The position numbers and the translations under genes are program-made. A stretch of DNA of 64,000 nucleotides from Thysanoteuthis rhombus (taxonomy: Eukaryota > Mollusca > Cephalopoda > Oegopsida > Thysanoteuthidae), in contig OY735212.1 of NCBI GenBank assembly GCA_963457665.1, positions 11,346,683 through 11,410,682 on the forward strand. Reading direction: 5' to 3'. How positions within the stretch are numbered: position 1 is the stretch's first letter; every line of letters begins with the position of its first letter. The notes beneath the pieces were generated by a model. The model searched no databases, had not been told where the DNA came from, and saw only the letters and a list, made by a program, of their open reading frames with translations. Of the stretch, positions 42,916 to 53,414 are shown piece by piece.

Positions 42916-44074
42916 AAAAAAAAAAAATGAATATCCAGTCGTTTTGAATATTTCGTGAGCCTTTTGCGCGACTTTGATTTAAGCATCAGTTCAGTTAGCT
43001 AGTCATTGCATTACCAAAAACCGTATCATTTCATTCTTAACGTCTTGTGCAGTGTATTTTGGCAAAACGAATCATCCACGTCACATAGAAAAAATAGTTT
43101 TTACAATAAAATAGGAGTGGGTTTTGGAACTAAGCATACGGTGAGGCTTAGTTTAAACAACTTGGTATTGTCGACATAAGTAAACATTCAACATACAAAA
43201 AACAAAAACAGAATTGAGAAAAAGCTTTACGCCGTGTGGTGATAACTGAACTTGGTTATCTACCTTTGTTGAAACTCACAAGTAATACCAGACTATGAAT
43301 ACTTAACTTCTACTGGGCTTTGTGCAGACATCAGTGATCGTGAAGATAAATCAAGTTTCTCAAGTTCTGTTCCTCGGATCTTACTCTTCATTACATGCCA
43401 TACATCGGTCGCCTCATTCTCAACCTTTGTAACAGGTTCTAATAATGACCGTCGGGAAGAGACCGTGAATATTTCAAGACAAATCAGAAGCACCGCGGAT
43501 GACATTCTGAATGTGCCTCATTTGCGATCAGTATTGCTTACCAACGGTCGAAGAATGAATATCTGGGTGATGCAGTGAAGAGTAACTGAACTTAAGATAA
43601 TCGAAAAATCTGACCATATAATGAGTTTATATGAAAGATTTTCTGGTTATTTATCTGTTCGTTGATTGAACTCAAATAGGATGATCTCGTCATTTGATTA
43701 ACCTTCCTATGATGACATAACAATAAAAATAACCTCATAGGTACTCTTAAAACCCCATGTCTGATCATCACACATTAAAACATCTTGAAACGAGTAGAGA
43801 CTTCAAAAAAGCATAATTGAATTATTAGAAATGAATAACTTGATAAAATAGCTTTTGGCTCCTCAGTGCAGATCCATACATAATTTAAAAGAAAATGATA
43901 TTTCTAAAGGGTATGTTTCAGTTGATAATAAAGGATGTGATTTTGTTCAACAGAACATTGTTTATGTAGACGAGAATCTCTGACGCATCCATATCAACTT
44001 TGTACTTGCAGTAAAGTAAATACTTACTTATTGTCATTACTTGATGCACAAATTAATACCACATCACTAAACCA
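42916..44074. other. intergenic, nothing recognised
   Basis: AT-rich. The frame at 43293-43505 (minus) shows no known motif. Confidence 0.5.
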
Positions 44075-44455
44075 GGCTTGGATAGTGTAATTCACTCATG
44101 GAGGGTCACGGGTTCGATTCCCAGTACCACCGATGAGTGTGGAAAACTCCTCATTTGACTGATTTCCCTGTGCACTCAATAGCTAATAGATTTCAAGCAG
44201 TGCGTTTAGGTCACAAGGTGTTTTAACAATGGTCACGTCCTCTCGCTTTAAAACCATGAGCTTAGGACACACTTGTAAGTTCTTCCAAGATATCTGGTCA
44301 GCATGGAAGGTTGGGCTAAACTGTGACCTCAATGACAAATGAGTGTCTGTCACGGGGCTCGCGCTTTCTGCAACCTAGGGAAAACGTGTTTAATCAGAAA
44401 AAAATAAAATAAAAATAAAATAAAATAAAAAATAAAAAACAAAACAAAAACGAGC
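44075..44455 (+). mobile_element. tRNA-derived SINE, copy V4, with A-rich tail
   Basis: The head has GGCTTGGATAGTGTAATTC (box A) and CACGGGTTCGATTCCC (box B). The body is GATGAGTGTGGAAAACTCC, TTTCCCTGTGCACTCAATAG and GTGCGTTTAGGTCAC. It ends in an (AAAAT)n tail at 44400-44445, as expected of a retroposed SINE. About 370 bp. Confidence 0.75.
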
Positions 44456-44467
44456 ACTTAGTCACGC

Positions 44468-44555
44468 GCACAGTAGGGCTCATTAAACCTTTTTTTCGTT
44501 GCGACCCAGTATGATTTTATTCAATAACTTCACGACCCACTGACGTATAATACAC
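44468..44555 (+). mobile_element. hAT-like left end
   Basis: CAGTAGGGCTCATTAAACCT followed by TTTCGTTGCGACCCAGTATG and CACGACCCACTGACG fits the common hAT start CAGTGGTTCTCAAAC plus GCGACCC. The right end was not found. Confidence 0.55.
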
Positions 44556-44837
44556 GATCCATTTTACTGTAAGGTTAAGGCTTGAACTCGACAATATTGA
44601 CGAAAGGGATTAATGCGATTGAAGCAACTTTTACACGAATAATTGAGCCAAAACATGTAACGGATACTAGGTTTTTTAAAAATCAACACTGATTTTTGCT
44701 TTGTTAATGCGGTGAGCGATCTTATTCTTTTCATTTGTTGAGTAGATGTATGGTAATCTGACCAGATGGTGGTATTCATTTGACAACGTGGAAGTGAGAA
44801 ATACGAGAGCAAGTATGTTACATCTCAAAATATGAGT

Positions 44838-45108
44838 TATCATTTGAGATTGGCTTGATGCATTTCGCTGAGCTTGTGTTAGCATTTTCAGAAGTTTTTA
44901 GTGATGTAGAAAACTGCAAAGAAAAAAATTGGTAGCTATTTACATGTTTGTGGTGTAGTAGTGAAGTAGAGAAAATTTTTTGGTATTGCTTTTTTTTTTT
45001 TTTTCACCACACCACAAAAATTGCTGAGGTTTTCTGCATCGTTAGGTGCTTTTGAAAATGCGAGCACAAGATCAGTTAAAGCATCAAGCCAATCTTTAAT
45101 AATTATAA
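44838..45108. repeat. long imperfect inverted repeat (foldback M)
   Basis: The left arm at 44843-44965 contains GAGATTGGCTTGATGCATTT, CTTGTGTTAGCATTTTCAG, GTGATGTAGAAAAC and TTTGTGGTGTAGTAGTG. The right arm at 45004-45101 gives the reverse complement of related words (AGATTGGCTTGATGC, CTTGTGCTCGCATTTTC, GATGCAGAAAAC, TTTGTGGTGTGGTG). Arms are about 100 bp and the loop is short and T-rich. It could be a MITE or foldback element, or a segment duplicated in inverse order. Confidence 0.75.
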
Positions 45109-45411
45109 ACTTTTGAAATATAAAATGCTTGTTCTAAAAAAAAGAATGCACTTTCACATTAGTACCACCATATAAAGCTTACTGAATATTTTTTATAGGG
45201 ACGCTACGTTCGTATACCAGGAAAACCTGTATCTAAATATCTCTAAGTGTCAGCTTCTTTTTCTATCTCTTCGTATTTTTCCTCTTTTCTTGTATGCACG
45301 TATTACCTTCTCTTTTCAAAACTTCGGTTTAATAGTGACCTTCCTCTTCTGTTTCTGGATTGATGGTTATGAGTAAACAATGGAACTCGTTCTCTTCTGG
45401 ATTCATACTTC
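45109..45411. other. intergenic, nothing recognised
   Basis: No feature supported. Confidence 0.5.
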
Positions 45412-45608
45412 GGTTCATGTTACTTCTTACGCCGTGAATCGGAGATAATACGAATTCTTGGTCTTGCAGATGTAAAATATGATAGTTGAACACGGTCAAC
45501 AAAAGCCCTAAAAGTCATATAAAGGCTCTAAAAAAGGTATAGATATACAACACGTTGATAAGATATTAACTCAGCATTGAAGTTAAAAGCCATTAATTTG
45601 TTCTTTTG
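45412..45608 (+). repeat. foldback family K, single arm K1
   Basis: GGTTCATGTTACTTCTTACG, GAATTCTTGGTCTTGCAGATG, trimmed, AAAGGCTCTAAAAAAGGTAT and GAAGTTAAAAGCCATTAATT align with either arm of the element at 55353-55782. No opposite arm is found here. Confidence 0.6.
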
Positions 45609-45895
45609 GTTGACGTTGTGAAAACTGAATCCTTTTCCTTAATGTAATTGATTTGATTTAGAATCGTGATAAAAATATGAAAATATTCAAAAGACGATAA
45701 TTCAGCATTGAATTGGCAAAATATTCTATTCTAAAACGTTTTTGTGGTTTTGTCCATGAGCCATATTGAATTCAAAAAGAGCTGGTATCCCTCTCGAGTA
45801 CATCTTTCAACAGCAAATCTACTGGATGATTTAATTTATTTTTGAATATTAATCTATATATATATAAATATTCATGGAGGTATTCTATTGTGTCT

Positions 45896-45898
<3 letters not shown>
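45609..45898. other. intergenic, nothing recognised
   Basis: AT-rich. No feature supported. Confidence 0.5.
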
Positions 45899-45964
<66 letters not shown>

Positions 45965-45972
45965 ATATATAT
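45899..45972. repeat. (TA)n microsatellite
   Basis: AT array with one T interruption, left border of foldback element H. Confidence 0.97.
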
Positions 45973-46420
45973 TCTGAATGCATTATATCATTTGAAACTC
46001 TACTTGGAATGACCTTTCGTTATTACACTGAGAATGTATCACTTGGCCTAGACAGCGTAAATAAAATCGGCAATTAAAGAAAATGGGGCTGTTGCAGGGA
46101 TCGAACAGATAGGTAGCCGCTTTAACGTAGTGTCGCTCTATCCATTGAGCTAAACAGCCCAACGGAAAAGCTCAAGCCCAAAATAACTGCTTAATCCCCA
46201 CGTTCTCATTTTGTTCATTCACTGTCCATGTCAACTCTAATGTTTCTCAGCGTAGACAATCATATCATCAAGGGATGGATATGTAATAATCATAAATAAA
46301 ATAAAAACAATTACGCTGTCTAGGCCAAGTTACACATTCTCCATGTTATAAACAGGTCATTTCAAATAGTAAAGCACATTCCTGATTATTCTGTTGTATT
46401 GTAGGTCAATAACATAACTA
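45973..46420. mobile_element. foldback element H with tRNA-like core
   Basis: The left arm at 45980-46056 contains TTGAAACTCTACTTGGAAT, GACCTTTCGTTATTACACTG and ACTTGGCCTAGACAGCGTAA. The right arm at 46311-46400 has TTACGCTGTCTAGGCCAAGT, ACATTCTCCATGTTATAAAC and AGGTCATTTCAAATAGTAAA, its near reverse complement. The arms enclose a tRNA-like sequence on the minus strand. (TA)n arrays border both sides. Confidence 0.72.
46085..46160 (-). pseudogene. tRNA-like sequence, probable tRNA pseudogene
   Basis: On the minus strand a perfect 7-bp acceptor stem (GGCTGTT / AACAGCC) brackets a TA plus GCTC..GAGC D arm with A-box TAGCTCAATGGATAGAGC. There is an intact T loop TTCGATC with box-B GTTCGATCC. 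The anticodon loop would be ACGTTAA (GTT), but that stem has only about three pairs and lacks T33. The T stem is mostly unpaired. The total length is about right for a tRNA. I read it as a decayed tRNA or a tRNA-derived module inside element H, unlikely to be a functional tRNA-Asn. Confidence 0.55.
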
Positions 46421-46424
46421 TATA

Positions 46425-46476
<52 letters not shown>

Positions 46477-46486
46477 ATATATTCCT
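46421..46486. repeat. (TA)n microsatellite
   Basis: AT array with small interruptions, right border of foldback element H. Confidence 0.97.
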
Positions 46487-46580
46487 CAAAACTAGAATTT
46501 AAAAAAACATGGAAAATCATTCGCCTGATGAGGCCCAGAGAGGGCAGAAACATGAGCTAGTTTGTGTAGCGAATCCACAT

Positions 46581-46581
<1 letters not shown>

Positions 46582-46638
<57 letters not shown>
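46582..46638. repeat. (CT)n(TA)n microsatellite
   Basis: CTCTCT array changing into TATATA, a junction also seen mirrored at 47895-47976. Confidence 0.97.
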
Positions 46639-46950
46639 GGTTATTTTCTTGGAAAAGGTGTTTTTCATGTTGGTCATTCTAGTTCGTTCATTGAAAAGCT
46701 TTCAACAGCCCTGAATCCTGACTTTGAACGTGATTAGTCAATTTTTATCCGAGTTGCCTACCGTATGGCTCTTTCAGGGGACATTCTTTTTCTTTCCTTC
46801 GTTTTTTTTTCCTGCTCTCTGAAGAATTATCAAGAGTCTTAGATCTACGTTTACCAATCCCGTACCCACCAACTTTGATAAAAGCAACTTTTATAGAAAG
46901 AAATAAAATATAACACCCACGCACACGAGCCAACCCATATATAGAAAGCA
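46639..46950. other. intergenic, nothing recognised
   Basis: No feature supported. Confidence 0.5.
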
Positions 46951-47012
46951 AGTCACTCACTGGTTAGCACTTGATGCAGAGGCGAAGGGGGTCCAAATCC
47001 CCAGGACTCCCG
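46951..47012 (+). mobile_element. tRNA-like sequence, degenerate
   Basis: TCACTCACTGGTTAGCACTT (box-A-like), GATGCAGAGG (a TGC-centred anticodon region) and GGGGTCCAAATCCCC (a T arm with 4-5 paired bases). No closed acceptor stem. Confidence 0.4.
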
Positions 47013-47144
47013 TTTCTTTTCAAACCTTTGGATACACGCTGTTTGATAAGGGAAGAAGTGTGCCAAGCTAAATGATGTCGGAAAAAAAGAACGTGGGGTC
47101 ATGCCTCAAATCAGTTCTTAACCTATGGTAAATTTACCCAAGGG

Positions 47145-47625
47145 GATAAATTTCCGGAGGGTTGCCATGTTAGCAATTTTACGGCCAAATTTGACAAATC
47201 TTGCCTTTTAGAGAGGCATATTTAGCCATGGGAATTTCGGTTTGGCCATATTCAAGTTTTTCGTTGTTCTGATTTTGTTGCATGAGGATTTCTAACAAAT
47301 CCTACATTAGGTATGTCCTCTCGTATCGCAATAAACAATCATTTTTTTTCTTCTTTATTCTCTTTCATGTTAATTTTCCAATTTCTTTTTGACGCAACTT
47401 TGATTCTCTGTTCATCAATGTAAAGTTGCCATAAAAAATGGAAAAATACATAGAAGTATTGAATTTTGAAAAAAAAAAAAGAAGATTTATCACACTTCAT
47501 TCGAAAGAAATGAATAATAAATAATCTCCTTTGTGTACAATTTGGGCATTTGGCTATTTTTGTCCTGTTTTTGACCGGAGAGTCTCCAACAATCTGGCAA
47601 CCCGGGTTGTAAGGGGTAGATTTTG
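47145..47625 (-). repeat. family D, longest copy
   Basis: Left edge GGGTTGCCATGTTAGC, then GGCCAAATTTGACAAATC, TTTGGCCATATTCAAG, and near the right ATTTGGGCATTTGGCTATTT, ACCGGAGAGTCTCC and AATCTGGCAACCCGGG. The minus frame at 47339-47635 crosses it and is not a gene. Confidence 0.55.
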
Positions 47626-47893
47626 GTTTGGGCAAACTAGCAACTACACATTCTGATAATGAAAAACAAATCTTGGTAGTATTTTAAAGATGTATATACA
47701 AATCTTTTCATTCTCTCATTTTTTATATTTTTGCAAAAGATGTCATTTTTCCCGATGAAATGTGTATCATTATATGTTTGTTCGCTGGTTCAACCTAGTC
47801 AACTCTTGAAATATCAGAATCACAGCCTTAAATGCGATCAAATGCATAGAGAGAGGGAGAGAAATGAGTGAGACAGGAGAGAAAGAATGATCT

Positions 47894-47894
<1 letters not shown>
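47626..47894. other. intergenic, nothing recognised
   Basis: No feature supported. Confidence 0.5.

Positions 47895-47976
<82 letters not shown>
47895..47976. repeat. (TA)n(GA)n microsatellite
   Basis: Two adjacent pure arrays, TA then GA. Confidence 0.97.
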
Positions 47977-47979
<3 letters not shown>

Positions 47980-48162
47980 ATAGATAAGGGTAATAGTATT
48001 CCACAAAACGGGTCCAATAAATATAAGCAGTAAGTAAAAAGTAGGGAAAAGCTACACTAATTGGAGAATGTTTGATACTCAATAACTTTGATATTTTGTA
48101 AAAAGGGGTTGTGTTTATAATTGGATTTCTCAGCTCACAAGAAAGATTTCTCCGATGAATTA

Positions 48163-48178
48163 CACACACACACACACA

Positions 48179-48226
<48 letters not shown>
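48163..48226. repeat. (CA)n(TA)n microsatellite
   Basis: CACACA array joined to a TA array. Confidence 0.97.
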
Positions 48227-48227
<1 letters not shown>

Positions 48228-48311
48228 GTTGGGCAATTATAAGCTACAATAGCAATGCTCTTCCAACTCTGGAATGGAGCACTCTGATGGATGAGGATAA
48301 TTCGGTCCTAC

Positions 48312-48378
48312 GTTCTGAGTAGGGCAGGGGTAGAATATCAGCCTCTGGCTCTGAAGCGAACGTTTCGATCCTACCTGG
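48312..48378 (+). mobile_element. tRNA-Gln-like sequence, degenerate
   Basis: GGGTAGAATATCAGCC (box A), CTCTGGCTCTGAAGC (anticodon arm with loop GCTCTGAAG, anticodon CTG) and GTTTCGATCC (weak box B) ending in TACC. Likely a SINE head or pseudogene. Confidence 0.4.
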
Positions 48379-48447
48379 ATAGTCTGTAGCCACACTGAAG
48401 AATTGTTATACAACGAAACAACTGTCTATGGGTGACTCAATTATTAT

Positions 48448-48449
48448 TA

Positions 48450-48498
<49 letters not shown>
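48448..48498. repeat. (TA)n microsatellite
   Basis: TA array preceded by ATTATTATTATATATG. Confidence 0.97.
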
Positions 48499-48501
<3 letters not shown>

Positions 48502-50079
48502 TTGGCTTAGCGAGCAAAGATAGTTTGGGGTGATATCCACAGTAGACGCCGGGGGCTTATGTAAAGAATGCCCCCTCAGCCGTATGTGTGCTTTTGTGAG
48601 AAATGAAACCATTGCCTTGTTAGCTGGAACGTAAAAAAGAGCGACAGGAAATGTACCAAATAATCTTTAATTCATTCAACGTTTTAGAAAGAAAGTTTCA
48701 AAGGATGAGCATAATCGTTATTTTGTTTTTAAAATCAAAGCACAATTAAAAAAAAAAAGTCTGAAAAAAGTTTTATAAAAAGCTCAAGAATCTAAAGGCA
48801 AAACATAAGTCACACTCATAATTTAATTACATTACGCTTTAAACCTAAAATTGAAACGAAACGAAGCAATATGAAGTGAAGCATGAAGAAAGCAGCTCAA
48901 AACACCGAAAGTTTGGTCGAATAATGAATTTAGTCTGGAAAGTTCTTCCAAGGCAAAAGTCGAAAAACACCAATAAGAAAAAATCGACTTATATTGCACA
49001 AGGGTACTAAAGAGATTGTATTGTTGAAAAGGCGCCATTCTTTAAGAACGTGCCCAGAGCGAGCAACTGCTCCCCTGTCTGCTTCAAGCTAAGCCACTGC
49101 CATCAGGTATTGTCCTTTGGTTATTTTGACTGGGTAAATATTTAAGCGAGTGTTAGTAACAGTATTTGGAAAGTTACAAAGACATGAATTATAGTTAATG
49201 AAGGACGCGCCCTTGGCGGAAGGTAAAAACTGAATTGCAAAAGAAAGCCTTGAATAAACACGAATTATTATGAATATTGAACATATTTCCAATAGTAAAA
49301 ATACGTCTTGAAGTCACCAAGTATGTAAAAAAAAAAGATACAACCATTTCAAATATCTCGAGATCAGGTTGTGCTGGCTTGATGTAACTCTTCAACTAAT
49401 AAGGGAACTTACTGTGCATGCATAAACAAAACTAAACTGTGAAACGCCATTGACTGAGCGTGCGTATTGTGACCATTGCATACACCATGACCGAACTAGA
49501 CATTTTTCACGTCTCATGCAGGACTTTTTCCCCTCAAATATCACTGTACCCACGTCTGGCAGCCCCCTCCCCACAGTCTGTTTTTAGAGGGGGGGGGTAG
49601 TGTTTTTTATATTACATGGCTTGATACATTGTGGACAAATTTTGTGGGCTGGGCACGCGCACGTTTAACTAGAAGGAGTGGTTAATTGAGCACTAAAGAT
49701 AACCCTTTATAAAAGACGGTTGCCATAGCTTGTTCAATAAAATTGAAATAGAATCATATATTTTTTTTCTAAATGAAACTTTATTGGCATTCATCCCTCG
49801 CCGTTCAGTCCCTCTTGTTGAGACGGTGTCATCCAAGTGATATGAGAACGGGGTCTGATACAAATAACTGACCTTTTGTTGACCCTGTCAATCGCTAGGG
49901 TCACTGACTGACGCCATATATGTTTGGTCCAGGGCTGGGCAGAGTAGGTAATAGTCTCCGCTCAAATCTACCGGGGCATGGTTCCGCCTCTTGTTTAAAA
50001 TCGTTACCAAGATGTTAATTGATGGAGAAAAAAAATAGTGAAAGACAAGGATTTGAAACTAAAGTCCGTCGGAAATGCA
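48499..50079. other. intergenic, nothing recognised
   Basis: Runs of A and G occur (a G run near 49590). A moderately GC-rich stretch at 49790-49990 is unassigned. No exon with convincing splice sites. Confidence 0.45.
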
Positions 50080-50320
50080 TATGCACATGCACATACGCAC
50101 AAATATACGTGTACGTATGTACGTGAATGGGAGTGACATATGCAAGTAACTGTATGTGTGCGAGTACGTGCAAGTCTAGATGTGTCAGATGAGTATGTTT
50201 GTAAATAGTATGTACACGCATACGAGGCGTAGGTTTTTCTGGTATGTGTGAGTACATATGATTATGCGTGTGTGTGTATTTGGGGTGAGTACGTGTATGT
50301 TTTTTGCATTTCTGACGAGT
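50080..50320. repeat. degenerate TG/TACG-rich tract
   Basis: Alternating purine-pyrimidine words such as ACGTGTACGTATGTACGTG, then GCGTGTGTGTGTATTTGGGG. Old, decayed microsatellite. Confidence 0.7.
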
Positions 50321-50899
50321 ATTTTAAAGAGTTTTTTTTTTTCTCCATAAGAGTTCGTTTTACACCCCTTTTTTGCTTTTACGAAAGACACTTATTAGGT
50401 TTTCCCTATAGACCGAAATGGCGTAAAGTGAAAAGTTCCATAAAAGCGATAAAGGAAAACACCTGTAGAGTGAAGAGAGACGCTAACATGAGTATAGATA
50501 TACGTATTCAGAACAGCTTTAGATACTGGACTCTCGCGCACATTTCTCATAATAAAGATGGCTTTTTTTGCAAGCAAGGTCAGATAAACGTACTATCGAT
50601 CAGGGCTTCGGAAAGCAGAGCCAACATGGGTTCAGAAGAACCAGGAAGAGGCCCAGGAGTTTACTGGGCAGAACTCCCTATTGAAACGTTCGATACGATA
50701 CGTCCATAAATAAAAAATAGATTAAGTATCGTTTACCACCAGCCGAACAGAGGATGGCGGTCTAAGAGGTTTATGACAGATGAACATAGAAATAGCTAAA
50801 GGACAGGTGTCTTTATGCAGTATATAAGTAGGGGGCGGCGAAAATAGCTTTGTATCATATCGTAAAATTTTCCTCGGGTATCCTACTACCATCATTCAC
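50321..50899. other. unassigned; 153-codon frame not supported
   Basis: The frame ending at 50709 starts in the TG-rich tract. Its second half is less AT-rich but shows no recognised motif or clear splice sites. Confidence 0.4.
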
Positions 50900-51290
50900 G
50901 ATCGATTTCCCACCAAAAGCCTTCACAAAATCCAAATTCGTTTGAATGAGTTTTATGAAAATTCGTCAATTGCCTTCGCCAATCGCGCATCAACTCCTGT
51001 CGGGAACCCTTCTGTTGCTCCTCGGTTAACTCTAAGAGTAAATTTTCTAGACATTCCTTCATGATAGTTCCGAGATTTCTCGACAGGAAATAATAGGACC
51101 ATCTTGAAAATATTTGAGGCCCCCTGCAAAATAATGAACTGACGCCCCTAACTCGCTGCAGACAATACCTGTGTCCCAAACAAATTAAAATTAGGTTCTT
51201 ATTTTCGGAATTTTGGGGCCCCTAAAATCGTACCCCAGACAGCTCCCCAGTGAGCCCATTTGATAAGATGGCCCTGGGATTTGACAGGTA
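50900..51290 (-). repeat. family F, inverted copy with unusual body
   Basis: On the minus strand it starts CAGGGCCATCTTATCAAATG, then ACTGGGGAGCTGTCTGGGG, ACGATTTTAGGGGCCCC and GAAAATAAGAACCTAATTTT, matching the F starts at 30712 and 58475. The adjacent minus frame (51179 to 50892) reads KECLENLLLELTEEQQKG and then a charged segment. Whether that frame belongs to the element is unclear. Confidence 0.55.
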
Positions 51291-51975
51291 TAAATACGGG
51301 CCCCCAGCCAAATCCATCTTTCAATGGGAAAATGATCAAGCTTTTCCAACTTGTTCGCAGTTCCGATAATGACACACACGATCCATTTCTTCACCAATGA
51401 GTCAGCCAACAAACGTCACAAAAGGGGATGAATATTTGTTTGAGCACAGCTCGTGTGGTGTGCACAAGAGAAACGTCCGAAAGTTACAGGAAGAGCACGT
51501 ACACGATTGTTATCAGCGTAAGGGTCTATGAAAAGTAGTGTGTACGCTTCTTCCGTAACGAAAAGAATTGGTCATAATGAGACTCACTTTACATTGATAC
51601 AGATGAAGCTACCACTTTTCATTCGCTCACTAGGTTTCCTGTCAAATAAAACCAAGAAAAATACAGAAAAAGTAATAGTTTCTTCAAGAACATATCATGG
51701 GATATTCTCTGAAGAATTTAGAACTTGCATCACTTATCCACGAGAGCCCGTCTGACACGGATGACACCACTTTGACATACTGCCTGTTTGTCTAGAGACA
51801 ATTTCAAAACGATCAGTTACAGTATAACCCCTTCACAGCCCTGTCAGGAAGCAAACTCGATCCCATCACAAAAAAAAATACTCGACAAATCCCAATCTGT
51901 TGGACATCTGACCCTAAATAAGTCCTTTTTTTTATACAGATAAATAAATAGATAGAGTGTTGATATATATATCAA

Positions 51976-51984
<9 letters not shown>
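51291..51984. other. intergenic, nothing recognised
   Basis: No feature supported. Confidence 0.5.

Positions 51985-52032
<48 letters not shown>
51985..52032. repeat. (TA)n microsatellite
   Basis: AT array after GTGTGTGTATATAT. Confidence 0.97.
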
Positions 52033-52034
<2 letters not shown>

Positions 52035-52740
52035 TCGTTGTTCTAAACACAAATTTTCCTAACATTTATGTCATTTCAGTCAACTATTTCCCAATATCTG
52101 TTGATGTAATTTATCTAATTTTCTCCCGTGTTTTTCCATGTTTTATATAGAATTTGATATTATGGTGCTATGTGATAATTTTTTCTGTTGGGATCATCAA
52201 TTGTTTACCATGTGACCGTTTCGGGGATTAAAAAACAAAACAGTAGATAAACACGCTTCTTTGGTAGTTTTGATCAACTACCAGACCAACTTCAACCATG
52301 ATTTTGATATAGAGTCCATGTCATACTACATACAGTTTGTTATTTTACATAGGGTTTTATCATAATGTATAGTACATCGAAGTCATTTTATAATAATGTT
52401 GATGTGAAGTGATCCAACAGAATATTGAAGAAAGTGACGATAAGAAAGTGAAGAGAAAAAACTTGCCAAAAACCCAGTGTTACATCTCATTTTTTTATAT
52501 CACCTGAGTATGTTTCGATGCATTACAACGAGTGTCAGTCATCTTTTTCAGAGACAAACTTGCAGCGGTACAGAGAAAATTTTGCTGTTAGCATGTTCAA
52601 GTTTGAGGAAAGAAGTGGGAATATTTCTATGTTGTTCAGTTGCTCGATAAAAAGATTGGGGGCTGTATCTGTATAGGTGAGAGTCAAATTTGGTCTGAAA
52701 TAAGAAGGGTATTGAGACGGCTAGTCAGAGGGTGTTTCCT
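52033..52740. other. intergenic, nothing recognised
   Basis: AT-rich. No feature supported. Confidence 0.5.
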
Positions 52741-52783
52741 GTCTCTCTCTCTCTATATATATATATATTATATATATATATTT
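52741..52783. repeat. (CT)n(TA)n microsatellite
   Basis: CTCTCTCTCT then TATATATATATATATTA. Confidence 0.95.
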
Positions 52784-53414
52784 CTACTGCTCTTCAAATA
52801 GATACAACACAAAAGATCAGTATTTTGACATTTCTTACGATACAATAACTACACCATTTCGATCTCGAAAGACAACATCTCAAACAAGATCAACAGCCAT
52901 TTTTTCACTCCAAAGAACGGGTAGTATTGTTAGTCTGTACCTCTTATTTGCAAAATATCCAGCTTTTCTTTCTATTTCTGATGACATTATACACCTCGTT
53001 TTCTTCTTCGGTCTCGGGTAAAGAATACAGTCTTTGTAGTAGCTATAACTAAAAGGTGCCTGTTCGTCCGGTCCAAATCTATATTCCATTTTGAATTGCT
53101 GACTGGACAACAAAAGACTTGGCTTTTGAATCACGCACACTACGAGGGCGACGATGGTGGGGAGAAAGGAATAATGACCTTTTACAGGAAGTATCATCAC
53201 CTACTTATATATTTTGTGTCACTTTTTTTTCTTTTTTTTTTTTTTTTGTTTGGTTATATCACTACTTTTCGGGGTGACTATCTCTTCAGATAAGAAAGTC
53301 GCCGGGATCCAAACACAAGCCGGTCGCTGGGAATTTTTTTTCGTACATCCTGTAAGATAACTAATCCAATAATCACAATCAAAACTTTTAAGTAGAGTGA
53401 TAGTTGATGTACAA
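52784..53414. other. intergenic, nothing recognised
   Basis: T run near 53232-53248. The 106-codon minus frame (53200-52880) shows no known motif. Confidence 0.45.

Noticed and set aside
46085-46160. Functional tRNA gene
   Set aside because: The acceptor stem, D arm and T loop are good, but the T stem and anticodon stem are largely unpaired and T33 is absent. It also lies inside an inverted-repeat element.
47339-47635. 98-codon minus frame
   Set aside because: It crosses a D repeat and includes K/N/F-rich low-complexity sequence.
50248-50709. 153-codon frame
   Set aside because: It starts in a TG-rich tract, has no recognised motif and no supported splice sites. I kept it only as unassigned sequence.
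50892-51179. Host gene with a charged 95-residue minus frame
   Set aside because: It sits directly in a family F copy and the frame has no splice support. It is treated as repeat-associated, with uncertainty.
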